Origin: an uncultured Bacilli bacterium
Lineage (GTDB): Bacteria; Bacillota_I; Bacilli_A; RF39; UBA660
Direction: 5' to 3'
DNA length: 64,000 nt
Assembly: GCA_934086315.1 (NCBI GenBank)
Contig: CAKOHZ010000002.1
Span: 62,001 to 126,000 of the forward strand
The notes under the pieces are model-generated. The model searched no databases. It saw only the letters and a list, made by a program, of their open reading frames with translations, and was not told the origin of the DNA. Below are positions 1 to 8,259 of this stretch, piece after piece; positions within the stretch are counted from its first letter, which is position 1, and each line of letters starts with the position of its first letter. The translations under genes and the position numbers were made by a program.

Positions 1-239
1 ACAATTATAGAATCATTAGGTATATTCTTTTTTATAGTTTCAACACTTTCATAAAACATATTACTTTTATATTTAAGTATATCTTTTATATTATTAATTC
101 CAATACTTTTTAAATAATTTAATATTTCTATAACTTTTAATTCATTAACATAATAATTATTAATATCATCATTATCAATAAATTCTTCAATATCGCTAAT
201 ATCATCATCTATCAAACCATATTCTTTAAAGTAATCCAT
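1..239 (-). CDS. Hypothetical protein, 3' part cut by window edge
   Basis: An open frame starts at an ATG at 239 and runs off the left edge without a stop (79 codons visible). It overlaps the end of the upstream 621-codon gene by 14 bases, as in a translationally coupled operon, and the GGAGA just before the ATG lies inside that gene. The visible part is acidic and asparagine/isoleucine-rich with no recognisable motif. No function can be assigned; it may continue the same accessory operon as the two genes upstream. Confidence 0.6.
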   Translation of the reverse strand, partial: MDYFKEYGLIDDDISDIEEFIDNDDINNYYVNELKVIEILNYLKSIGINNIKDILKYKSNMFYESVETIKKNIPNDSII

Positions 240-2091
240 GAGACATTTCTCCTTCTTTAGTATATCCTACACTACTAGATATCTTTTCTAGTGAAACTTT
301 TGGTAAGAACATACCTTTAGTAATTGCATACATTATTTCTTCACTATTTATTGGTGCCCCTGCATTTTTTAAAATAGAACATATTCTAAGTACTTTCATT
401 CTAGATACTAAAATACCATCTATATTATATAAATATTCATTATCACGTACTCTAAATTGTCTTTCTAAATCAAATATAGCTTTTTCATGAAATACACTTT
501 CATCATAAGTTATAGCGTCACTTTCACTAATTATTTTATCGTATTCACCTTTATTAGGAATTTCTGCTTCCACAAAATGAGTATCAACAAATGATTCAAA
601 ATTTCCTTCTTTTTTACTAAATTTAGGAACAACATTTTTCTTTAACATACCACTTCTAATATCAGAAAATATTAAATTATAATATTCTGAAGGAGTATAT
701 AAACTTCTTAAATATGAATAATATGTAATAGTTTTATCATCAGTTTTAGTAATAGCTGATGGATAACGATTAGCATATCTTCCATGCATCATTCTAGCTA
801 CACCATTGCAATTAAATAATCCCACTTCAGTTAATTTATCCATCTTTTCATCTATGCATGATCCATATAAAGGAGATATATTTTCTAAATGTTTCTCATC
901 TTGATATAAGCCATATGCTTTACACAATTCATAATTTTGAACTAATTTATAATGAGGAGTAGAAAGCAATTTACCAATATTCTCTTTGCTTTCTAAATCT
1001 ATATTAAATCCTTTTTCTCTTAAAAATTCTTCATTACGTTCAATATCTTCTAAAGAAATCTTGCGAGCCGCATAATACAATGAACGAGGATTTTCTTTTG
1101 GACCAGGTCCACCATACCTAGGCTTCTTAGATTCTTGTCTTAATGTGTTATTAACCCACACACCAGGAGTTTGAAAATAAAAATCACACAATTTATGTTC
1201 TTTTTCTAATTTTTTATATGTCTCCCTAACACTCTCAACACTACCAGCTAAACATATTGATAAAATAGTACCAATATCAAATCTTTTAAGTATTTTATTT
1301 TCTTTCATAAAACTTAAAATACTATTCATATTTTGAAGTTCACTTCTAGCCTCTAATTCTTTCTTATTTTTACTAATGAAAGCTAATTCTTTAGGATCAT
1401 CAATTCCATAAGAAAAGAACAAATCTTTTATATCTTCTATGCTAACTTTGCTACCTTGTTTTGGAGTATTACTTATTCTATCAGAATTATATTTGATAAA
1501 TTTAACTATAGCTTGTTTCTTAACATCATTAGGTATATTTTTATCTTCTATAATACTATAAAATGCTTGAAAATCATTTTCATCTAACACTTCTTCATTT
1601 AAAGGATCACTTATTTTTTCACTAAGTATTTCTAAACCAATAATTGTATCACCATAATTAGAATTTATTTCTCTACTCTTAGTAACCAAATTATCTTTAG
1701 CTTTAATCTTTTGATCAAGATCCTTAACCATCTGCATTAAATTACCTATAAACACTCTTATAAAATCAATTTGTGTTTCGGTAAGAGATGTATCAAGTCC
1801 AGCCTCAATAGCCTCATATACTAATTTAATAATTTTAAAATTCTCATTAATTTCTTTTTCATTAAAAGCAAGTCCATTATATTTAATCAAATATTTCGTA
1901 AGTGTTTCTGTATCTTGATGTATAATATTTTCCCATCCTTCTGACATTAGATTTATAAAATCTTCACATTTCTCACGAACATTCTCTAGTTCATCTTTTT
2001 CTTTTGAAGCATTTGAGGAATCACTTTGTATTCTATCAATTTCACTATATAGATTCTTAAGTTTTAAATTAATTAATTCTTCTAAGGACAT
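226..2091 (-). CDS. Hypothetical coiled-coil-rich protein, 621 aa
   Basis: I do not recognise a family. The first ~180 residues are rich in Lys/Glu with heptad-like spacing and look coiled-coil; there is no signal peptide or membrane segment. The C-terminal half is a mixed region of short helical units (for example LLSTPHYKLVQNYELCKAYG near residues 368-387), which looks like a helical-repeat scaffold. An AGGTGTG motif precedes the ATG at 2091. It lies 7 bases downstream of a 66-codon HTH-like gene and overlaps the next gene, so all four minus-strand genes here are probably one operon. Cytoplasmic location is inferred; function unknown. Confidence 0.75.
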   Translation of the reverse strand: MSLEELINLKLKNLYSEIDRIQSDSSNASKEKDELENVREKCEDFINLMSEGWENIIHQDTETLTKYLIKYNGLAFNEKEINENFKIIKLVYEAIEAGLDTSLTETQIDFIRVFIGNLMQMVKDLDQKIKAKDNLVTKSREINSNYGDTIIGLEILSEKISDPLNEEVLDENDFQAFYSIIEDKNIPNDVKKQAIVKFIKYNSDRISNTPKQGSKVSIEDIKDLFFSYGIDDPKELAFISKNKKELEARSELQNMNSILSFMKENKILKRFDIGTILSICLAGSVESVRETYKKLEKEHKLCDFYFQTPGVWVNNTLRQESKKPRYGGPGPKENPRSLYYAARKISLEDIERNEEFLREKGFNIDLESKENIGKLLSTPHYKLVQNYELCKAYGLYQDEKHLENISPLYGSCIDEKMDKLTEVGLFNCNGVARMMHGRYANRYPSAITKTDDKTITYYSYLRSLYTPSEYYNLIFSDIRSGMLKKNVVPKFSKKEGNFESFVDTHFVEAEIPNKGEYDKIISESDAITYDESVFHEKAIFDLERQFRVRDNEYLYNIDGILVSRMKVLRICSILKNAGAPINSEEIMYAITKGMFLPKVSLEKISSSVGYTKEGEMSHGLL

Positions 2092-2098
2092 AACACAC

Positions 2099-2299
2099 CT
2101 ACCATTCTACCAATGTATTATATACTTTTAAATATATAAGTAAATCATTGTTCTTTTTATCAAATATCTTTACTAATTTTTTAGTAGTCATATCACATTC
2201 AAAAGCAAGCATATCTAGATCAACCTTCTTTTGATATATAAGTCTTAAACAATCATTTCTAATAGAATAGAAAAAATCATCTGTATTTTCTATTTTCAT
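2099..2299 (-). CDS. Small HTH-like protein, 66 aa
   Basis: The reading frame begins at an ATG that overlaps the stop of the upstream gene as ATGA (2296-2299), good evidence that it is translated. The order of hydrophobic and polar residues from about 28 to 62 (LDMLAFECDMTTKKLVKIF) resembles the helix-turn-helix core of XRE-type proteins, but the domain is short and degenerate, so DNA binding is only a suggestion. It could be a regulator or small partner of the flanking operon proteins. Confidence 0.6.
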   Translation of the reverse strand: MKIENTDDFFYSIRNDCLRLIYQKKVDLDMLAFECDMTTKKLVKIFDKKNNDLLIYLKVYNTLVEW

Positions 2300-3729
2300 A
2301 ATGTCACCTCTACACTTTCAGTTGATATATTATATTTAGCTTCTATATCTTTTCTAAGTTCATCTTGTGAAGTATAAATATTTTCTAAATCATTATCATT
2401 CACATGCATAAACTCAGTTATCATAGCTTGATTTTTACTAGCTCTATCAATAGCTCTATCATGAGCATCACTTATATGACTTAAATCTATTACTAAATTA
2501 TATCCATTTGACAATTCAATATATGAACACGCAGTTTTTGAAACATTGTTCATTAAAACAGAAAATTCACATCCAGGGCCTATTTTATATTCTTTTCTCC
2601 ATAAACCTCTTTTACACTTATCAAATAAAGACTCAACTTCCCCACGTCTAAATTTATCAAAATCAACTACACACTTGCCTCTAGAATCTATCAAAAATAT
2701 TAACTTTCTAGTACTAGCATTTTCTTCCTGCTCTTTTTGAGATTCCTCTTCTTTTCTCTTATCTTTTTCATTAACAATATTGCTAAGATTAACAAATTGT
2801 TTAATAGCATGTTCTAAATCATTAACACATAGCTCTAAAAATTCATAATCACTCTTAGGAAGCATATCATCTACACTTTTAGATATCAACTCATCTATAT
2901 TTTGTTTTTCTCTAAATATAGTTAAATAAAATGTCATCAATAATTCATTAGAATAATTCTCTACTTCTTCAAAAGATAATTGATTAGAATTATACATTAC
3001 ACTTATAGCTGTAGAATACTTTATTTGGCTTTGACTCTTATTTTTAACCAAATATTCATACTTTTTCCTTATTTCAGCAACCTTTGGTAACATCAAAGTA
3101 CATCTTTCTAATAATGATTCTATAGAAATCATTTCTTCAGAATTTTCTTTATCGCCTATTATGGCTTTATCCATATTTTCTTCTTTAGTTTTAGATTTTT
3201 CTTCTTCTATCTTTTCTTCTATTTTCTTTTCAGGTATTCCTTCAAAACAAACTTTAGATAAAACATCTATTTGCTCTTTATCACTTAAACCACTTCTATC
3301 TAAAACACTTACCAAGTAATCTATATCTAAATTTATTCCATTTAATAAACTAACATAATGATCCAATTCTTCTTTAATTAATGATACATTTAAAGAAGAA
3401 TTAGTACTCTCAGTAAAACTCTTAATTTCGTTTATGTCCATTATTGATTTTAAAGCAATATCAATTTGAGGAGCGTTTTTAGCACCTCTAGACATAAAGA
3501 AATCTATTACATTAAAATATTTACTAATTTCAGGATTTAATGACACTAAAAACTTTCTAGATTTTAACACAGTTTCTAATGTAGGATTAGTTTTTAATTC
3601 ACTTATTGCCTCATAATAGGTATGTTTTTTATTATATTCATCTAATTCTGCTGATAATACATCTATATGTTCTTTCAAGTAATTCATAAATTTTTCATAA
3701 GATGACTTTACTTTTTCATTAGTGTACAT
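2296..3729 (-). CDS. Hypothetical coiled-coil protein, ~477 aa
   Basis: No recognised family. The protein is helical and charged, with a Glu/Lys-only stretch near residue 175-195 that separates two helical halves, a second charged linker near 340 and a small alpha/beta-looking C-terminal part (VCVDFDKF-type strands). No signal peptide. I chose the ATG at 3729; an in-frame TTG at 3756 would sit at the predicted transcription start. A strong TATAAT with an upstream TG lies just before it, after the frr terminator, so this gene probably starts its own transcript with the 66- and 621-codon genes downstream. Confidence 0.7.
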   Translation of the reverse strand: MYTNEKVKSSYEKFMNYLKEHIDVLSAELDEYNKKHTYYEAISELKTNPTLETVLKSRKFLVSLNPEISKYFNVIDFFMSRGAKNAPQIDIALKSIMDINEIKSFTESTNSSLNVSLIKEELDHYVSLLNGINLDIDYLVSVLDRSGLSDKEQIDVLSKVCFEGIPEKKIEEKIEEEKSKTKEENMDKAIIGDKENSEEMISIESLLERCTLMLPKVAEIRKKYEYLVKNKSQSQIKYSTAISVMYNSNQLSFEEVENYSNELLMTFYLTIFREKQNIDELISKSVDDMLPKSDYEFLELCVNDLEHAIKQFVNLSNIVNEKDKRKEEESQKEQEENASTRKLIFLIDSRGKCVVDFDKFRRGEVESLFDKCKRGLWRKEYKIGPGCEFSVLMNNVSKTACSYIELSNGYNLVIDLSHISDAHDRAIDRASKNQAMITEFMHVNDNDLENIYTSQDELRKDIEAKYNISTESVEVTL

Positions 3730-3774
3730 GTATATCGCCACACTTTCTATTATCAAGACAATTATAACAAAAAA

Positions 3775-3795
3775 ACTTACTAAATACTAGTAAGT
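3775..3795 (-). terminator. Intrinsic terminator of frr
   Basis: Eight-base-pair stem ACTTACTA/TAGTAAGT on the minus strand followed by seven U residues. The frr stop codon (3780-3782) lies inside the hairpin. Confidence 0.85.
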
Positions 3796-4322
3796 TCAGT
3801 TTCTTTTTCTTTAAATTTTTCATCAACTATTTTGTTGAATTTATCTATCATTTCTTGAACTATATCAAGACACATATCTCTTTCATCTTCTCTTAGTTCT
3901 TCATTCTTTTTGATTTTATTATTTTCATCTTGTCTAATATTTCTAAGAGCTACTTTTGCTTCTTCAGCCATTACTGATGCTTGTTTAACATAATTACGTC
4001 TAGTTTCACCAGTAAGTTCTGGAACTGTAAGCATAATTACTTCTCCATTATTAGTAGGAGCAATTCCTAAATTAGCTTCATAAATTGCTTTTTCTATATT
4101 TTTTAAAGATGATTTATCAAATGGTTTAATTGAAAGTACACGAGCTTCAGGAATAGATACTGTCGCAAGTGATTGAATTGGTGTTGGAACTCCATAATAG
4201 TCTACCATAATACCATGTAATATATTTGGATTTGCTCTACCAGCTCTAATAGTAGTAAATCTACTTTCAAGAGATTCAATAACCTTATTCATCTTATTTT
4301 TAATTTCATTTTCGTCTATCAT
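3780..4322 (-). CDS. frr: Ribosome recycling factor
   Basis: Splits post-termination 70S ribosomes together with EF-G so subunits can be reused. The protein is 180 aa, close to the usual ~185, and shows the family hallmarks: FTTIRAGRANPNIL near the N-terminus, the YYGVPTPIQSLATV segment, and the C-terminal helical region with RREDERDMCLD-like spacing (here LREDERDMCLDIVQEMIDKF). The start at 4322 is set by a GGAGGA seven bases upstream; a longer in-frame start at 4373 would run through the promoter. It has its own promoter (4345-4373), although the upstream genes also point the same way. Confidence 0.97.
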   Translation of the reverse strand: MIDENEIKNKMNKVIESLESRFTTIRAGRANPNILHGIMVDYYGVPTPIQSLATVSIPEARVLSIKPFDKSSLKNIEKAIYEANLGIAPTNNGEVIMLTVPELTGETRRNYVKQASVMAEEAKVALRNIRQDENNKIKKNEELREDERDMCLDIVQEMIDKFNKIVDEKFKEKETELTSI

Positions 4323-4344
4323 TTTTCCTCCATCGATATAATTA

Positions 4345-4373
4345 ATTATATAATATTTACTATTTATTATCAA
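4345..4373 (-). promoter_or_regulatory. Sigma-A promoter for frr
   Basis: Minus strand TTGATA, 17-base spacer, TATAAT, placed about 23 bases upstream of the frr ATG and its GGAGGA site. Confidence 0.75.
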
Positions 4374-4393
4374 TATAAAAGCGTAGATTAAAT

Positions 4394-4852
4394 CTATGCT
4401 TTAAAATTTAATTCGTGTACAAACCTCATTTTATCATCAATAATCTTATCTCTTTGTTCACTAACATCTTCTGGTACACTAGGAACATATCTAAGACCTC
4501 TATTAATATATAAGGTTGACTCAAAAACTCTACAAAATCTTGCAAACATTTCTTCATCTTTAGTACCTATAACATTAACAAGATCTATAAAATTATCATC
4601 AAATTCATGTTCAAAAATTATACTAGATAAATATTCAAGTGTCTTCTTATCTTTCTTTAAAGATACAATATCCTTATTAGCTTCTTTAATTACTCTATCA
4701 ATTACATCATATTGGCTTCTGTAATTAGAATTAAAAACACCTGATATTTTCATTCTAGTCAAAGATGCTTTAGCTTTAATAATACCATTTAAAGCCATTT
4801 TATTTTTCTTTTTAGACTCTTCTAATAACATAGAAGATACACCATAATCCAT
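4394..4852 (-). CDS. Hypothetical protein, 152 aa, paralogue of upstream neighbour
   Basis: Unknown family. A small soluble, basic helical protein. It shares a pattern with the 199-aa protein encoded one base upstream: a Lys-rich N-terminal helix (LLEESKKKNKMAL), a central segment of the form N-K/T-D-I-V/I-x-L-K/R-K-D-K-K-T-L, then a G-I/L-x-Y-V motif near the C-terminus. This suggests an old tandem duplication. It is the last gene of the mutS operon before frr. Confidence 0.75.
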   Translation of the reverse strand: MDYGVSSMLLEESKKKNKMALNGIIKAKASLTRMKISGVFNSNYRSQYDVIDRVIKEANKDIVSLKKDKKTLEYLSSIIFEHEFDDNFIDLVNVIGTKDEEMFARFCRVFESTLYINRGLRYVPSVPEDVSEQRDKIIDDKMRFVHELNFKA

Positions 4853-4853
4853 A

Positions 4854-5453
4854 TTATTCCTCCCTTAATCCAAGAGATAATCTAAGTGTTAAAATATTTT
4901 TATTTATCTCTTTTGTTCTATCTTTAACATCACTATTTGACACATAAGTAATACCATTTCCCCTACACTCAGCCATAGTATGTTCATAGTTATAATTTTC
5001 TACCATAGATACTCTTTTATCATCTAGTAATTGAAGTAAAAGATTTAATCTTGAATTACATTGTAATGTTTCCACACTAGCAAGTCTAATAATAGCCTTT
5101 TTTATTTCATTAAGTGTTTTCTTATCTTTTCTAAGTTCTATTATATCAGTATTAATAATAGAAAGGAGTCTAATATATTCTTCTTTTGGAAAATCAGAAT
5201 CTCTTATTGATAATATAAAACTAAATTTTTTAACTAATTCAAATGCTATTTTATTAGCATACAAGTCTTTTAATGTTGCTTTATTTTTTCTTTTTTGATT
5301 ATCAACTTCACGAAGCATGTTTGACATAATAGATACTTTAGTATCAGTAAGTGCCTTAGCTTCATCCACTGCATCATCAACAGTAATTTCTTCATCACTC
5401 ATCCATGACTTAATAGTACTTTCTATTATATGTTGTCTATCTATTTCGTCCAT
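4854..5453 (-). CDS. Hypothetical protein, 199 aa, paralogue of downstream neighbour
   Basis: Unknown family, related to the downstream 152-aa protein (same Lys-Asp-Lys-Lys-Thr-Leu core near residue 138 and G-I-T-Y-V near residue 172) but with an extra acidic N-terminal helix. No signal peptide or membrane segment. The ribosome binding site lies inside the last codons of mutS and the ATG follows the mutS stop by two bases, so it should be translationally coupled to MutS. A role linked to repair is only a neighbourhood inference. Confidence 0.75.
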   Translation of the reverse strand: MDEIDRQHIIESTIKSWMSDEEITVDDAVDEAKALTDTKVSIMSNMLREVDNQKRKNKATLKDLYANKIAFELVKKFSFILSIRDSDFPKEEYIRLLSIINTDIIELRKDKKTLNEIKKAIIRLASVETLQCNSRLNLLLQLLDDKRVSMVENYNYEHTMAECRGNGITYVSNSDVKDRTKEINKNILTLRLSLGLREE

Positions 5454-5455
5454 AA

Positions 5456-7981
5456 TTATTCCTCACTCTTCTTCTTTATTTTATCAAGTATAATTAGTGC
5501 CTCAATCGGAGTAACTTCAAGAGGATTTATTGTTTTGATGTAATCTCTTAGTTCATCACTCTTAGTATCTAAATCAAGTTGAAATTGAGTAACTTTTTTA
5601 CGAGGTCTATTATCATTCTTTTCATACTCTTCAAGTAACTCTTGTGCTTTATCAATTACTGTTATTGGTAAATTAGCTAGTTTAGCTACATTTATACCAT
5701 AACTCTTATCTACAGGTCCATCCATTACTTTATGAAGGAATGTAATATCTCCATCAGTTTCATCTATTGATACATGCACATTATGTATACCAGGTAACTT
5801 ATTTTCCATATCAGTAAGCTCATGATAATGAGTTGAAAATAATGTCTTACACTTAACTTTAGTAGCAATGTAGTCTATTATAGCACCAGCTAAACTCATG
5901 CCATCATATGTACTAGTACCACGACCTAACTCATCAAATAATATTAAACTCTTACTTGTAGCGTTTAATAAAGCATAAGCACTTTCTTTCATCTCAACCA
6001 TGAAAGTACTCTCTCCACCTACTAAATCATCACTAGCACCAATACGAGTAAATATCTTATCAAATATAGGCAAATTACACTTACTAGCTGGTACATATGA
6101 TCCTATTTGATTAAGTATAGCTATAATACCAAATTCCCTCATATAAGTACTTTTACCACTCATATTAGGTCCAGTTATTATAAGTATATTAGTATTACTA
6201 TCAAGTATAACATCGTTATCAATATATTCACCATCTATAACACTTTCAACAACCGGATGACGTCCACCAATTATCTCAACAATACCTTCATCATTAATAG
6301 TTGGTTTTACAAAGTTAGATTCTTCTGCTACTGTCGCAAAAGACTGCATAACATCATAATATGCTATATAGTTAGATACTCTTTGAAGACTACTAATATA
6401 TTTCTTAACTTCCTCTTTTATACTACAAAATACATCATACTCTAAACTATTAATTCTCTCTTCAGCATTAAGAATTAAATTTTCTTTTTCTTTTAATAGT
6501 GGTGTTATATACCTTTCACAATTAGATATAGTTTGTTTTCTATCGTATTGAAACTCAGGTTTTACTTGACTAACTTGTCCTTTAGGCACCTCAATATAAT
6601 AACCAAATACTTTATTAAACCCAATTTTAAGACCTTTTATACCAGTTCTTTCTTTCTCTTCCATCTCAAACTTAGATATAAAGTCTTTACCACCACTCTT
6701 AATCGCACGTAGTTCATCTATCTCACTATTAAATCTATCTTTAATAATATTTCCCTCTTTAATAGTAAGTGGTACATCTTCTTTAATAGAGTTTTCAAGT
6801 AAATTATATAAGTCATCAAAAGTTTCAAGTAAAGGTTCACCTAAAGACTTAAGAATATTATTTATATCAGGTATTACTTTAATACTAGTTTTTAACTGTA
6901 ACAAATCACGAGCATTCAAGTTAGAACATACTACTTTACCAGTAAGTCTCTCTAAATCATATATTTCATACAAGAATGATTTTAACTCACTCTTAAGCAA
7001 GAATTCATTTATTAATTTTTCTGTTAAATTTTGTCTTCTTAAGATCTCATCTTTATTAATACTAGGACTTATCAAATAACTTTTTAGTAGTCTACTACCC
7101 ATCGCAGTTTTAGTTTTATCCATAAATCCAAGTAAACTGTTTTGTCTATCTTTATTTCTTATAGTTTCAACTAACTCTAAGTTCTTAATACATTCTTTAT
7201 CTAGTTCTAAGAATAAACCACTATCTATTACTTCAACTTCTTGTATATGACTTAAATCTTGTTTTAAAGAATTTGTTAAATAATTTAAAAGTAATGATGT
7301 GTTATTTATTAATTTAGAATCACTTACTCTACCAAAAATATCTTTCTTATATAAACTTTCATCATTATAATAAGATATAAATATATTATAATTAGTTTTA
7401 AGTCTATGTATTAAGTCTACATCAAAGTTATCATGAACAACTATTTCTTTTATATTTAAGTTTACTATATGACTTATTATCTTTTCTCTATTTTTTTCTA
7501 CAAATGTAGTATATACTTTACCACTTAGTAAATCAGCATAACTAAGTGCATATATATAATTGTAATCAGTAACACTAGCTATATAATTAAAATCTTTTTC
7601 ATTTACTATTTCAGTACTAGTTAATGTACCTGCACTTACTATTTGTATTACTTCTCTTTTAACTATTCCTTTCGCAGTTTTAGGATCTTCCATTTGTTCA
7701 CATATTGCTACTTTATATCCTTTTTCAATTAGTTTTTCTAAGTATACATTTAAAGCATGATGAGGCACACCACACATTGGAACCCTTTCACTAAGTCCAC
7801 ATTGTTTACCAGTTAAAGTAAGTTCTAACTCATGACTCGCAGTTATTGCATCATCAAAAAACATTTCATAGAAGTCTCCCAATCTATAAAATAAAATTAT
7901 ACCTTCATATTCACTTTTAGTTTTAAGGTATTCCCTCATCATAGGGCTTACATCTTCAAGTTTTACATCTTTTCTTTCCAT
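5456..7981 (-). CDS. mutS: DNA mismatch repair protein MutS
   Basis: Recognises base mismatches and small loops and recruits MutL in an ATP-dependent way. At 841 aa it has the MutS1 layout: the mismatch-binding domain with the Phe-x-Glu wedge (DFYEMFFDDA near residue 35), connector, lever and clamp domains, then the ABC-type ATPase with Walker A GPNMSGKST, signature region, Walker B ILFDELGRGTS and the STHYHE switch. The C-terminus is short after the ATPase. The ATG at 7981 is chosen because an upstream in-frame start at 8029 would precede the predicted promoter. Downstream are two coupled small paralogous genes. Confidence 0.97.
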   Translation of the reverse strand: MERKDVKLEDVSPMMREYLKTKSEYEGIILFYRLGDFYEMFFDDAITASHELELTLTGKQCGLSERVPMCGVPHHALNVYLEKLIEKGYKVAICEQMEDPKTAKGIVKREVIQIVSAGTLTSTEIVNEKDFNYIASVTDYNYIYALSYADLLSGKVYTTFVEKNREKIISHIVNLNIKEIVVHDNFDVDLIHRLKTNYNIFISYYNDESLYKKDIFGRVSDSKLINNTSLLLNYLTNSLKQDLSHIQEVEVIDSGLFLELDKECIKNLELVETIRNKDRQNSLLGFMDKTKTAMGSRLLKSYLISPSINKDEILRRQNLTEKLINEFLLKSELKSFLYEIYDLERLTGKVVCSNLNARDLLQLKTSIKVIPDINNILKSLGEPLLETFDDLYNLLENSIKEDVPLTIKEGNIIKDRFNSEIDELRAIKSGGKDFISKFEMEEKERTGIKGLKIGFNKVFGYYIEVPKGQVSQVKPEFQYDRKQTISNCERYITPLLKEKENLILNAEERINSLEYDVFCSIKEEVKKYISSLQRVSNYIAYYDVMQSFATVAEESNFVKPTINDEGIVEIIGGRHPVVESVIDGEYIDNDVILDSNTNILIITGPNMSGKSTYMREFGIIAILNQIGSYVPASKCNLPIFDKIFTRIGASDDLVGGESTFMVEMKESAYALLNATSKSLILFDELGRGTSTYDGMSLAGAIIDYIATKVKCKTLFSTHYHELTDMENKLPGIHNVHVSIDETDGDITFLHKVMDGPVDKSYGINVAKLANLPITVIDKAQELLEEYEKNDNRPRKKVTQFQLDLDTKSDELRDYIKTINPLEVTPIEALIILDKIKKKSEE

Positions 7982-7988
7982 ACAATTT

Positions 7989-8016
7989 ATTATAATACAT
8001 TTACACAAAAACGCAA
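7989..8016 (-). promoter_or_regulatory. mutS promoter predicting a leaderless mRNA
   Basis: Minus strand TTGCGT, 16-base spacer, TATAAT. Only seven bases separate the -10 box from the mutS ATG, so transcription should begin at or one base before the A of the ATG. No Shine-Dalgarno motif is present. Confidence 0.6.
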
Positions 8017-8022
8017 ACAAAA

Positions 8023-8051
8023 TTGACATTTAATTACTTAAAATGTATTAT
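8023..8051 (+). promoter_or_regulatory. Strong sigma-A promoter of the 50-aa peptide gene
   Basis: TTGACA, 17-base spacer, TATTAT on the plus strand, divergent from mutS. The predicted start falls directly on the AAGGAG ribosome site, giving an ~11-base leader. Confidence 0.7.
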
Positions 8052-8068
8052 TAGTTTAAGGAGACATT

Positions 8069-8221
8069 ATGAATAAAAGAGCAAAAGAAGTTACTTCAAT
8101 TCTTCTAGCAGCATCTATGATATTTAGTAGTGGTACTAAACAAAAACAAGTAGCCACCCTACCTCCAGAACAAGTAAAAATAGAAGAAGCAAAAGAAGTT
8201 AAAAAACTTAAAAAGAAATAA
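8069..8221 (+). CDS. Small exported peptide, 50 aa
   Basis: A 50-codon frame with AAGGAG five bases before the ATG and a near-consensus promoter upstream. The N-terminus reads like a short signal peptide: MNKRAKEV then a hydrophobic TSILLAASMIFSSG, followed by a short Pro/Gln linker and a very Lys/Glu-rich tail ending KKLKKK. The mature part would be about 28 residues. Its stop abuts a bidirectional terminator. I know no homologue. A strong promoter on such a tiny gene is the best argument that it is real; it could be a secreted or membrane-held peptide. Confidence 0.6.
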   Translation: MNKRAKEVTSILLAASMIFSSGTKQKQVATLPPEQVKIEEAKEVKKLKKK

Positions 8222-8253
8222 AAAAGTATATACCCATAAAAGTATATACTTTT
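8222..8253. terminator. Bidirectional terminator
   Basis: Twelve-base-pair stem AAAAGTATATAC/GTATATACTTTT with A and U runs on both sides, between the plus-strand peptide gene and the minus-strand prepilin gene. Confidence 0.85.
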
Positions 8254-8259
8254 TATTTT

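Noticed and set aside
7982..8029. Longer mutS start at 8029.
   Set aside because: It lies upstream of the predicted transcription start and encodes a hydrophobic tail not found in MutS.
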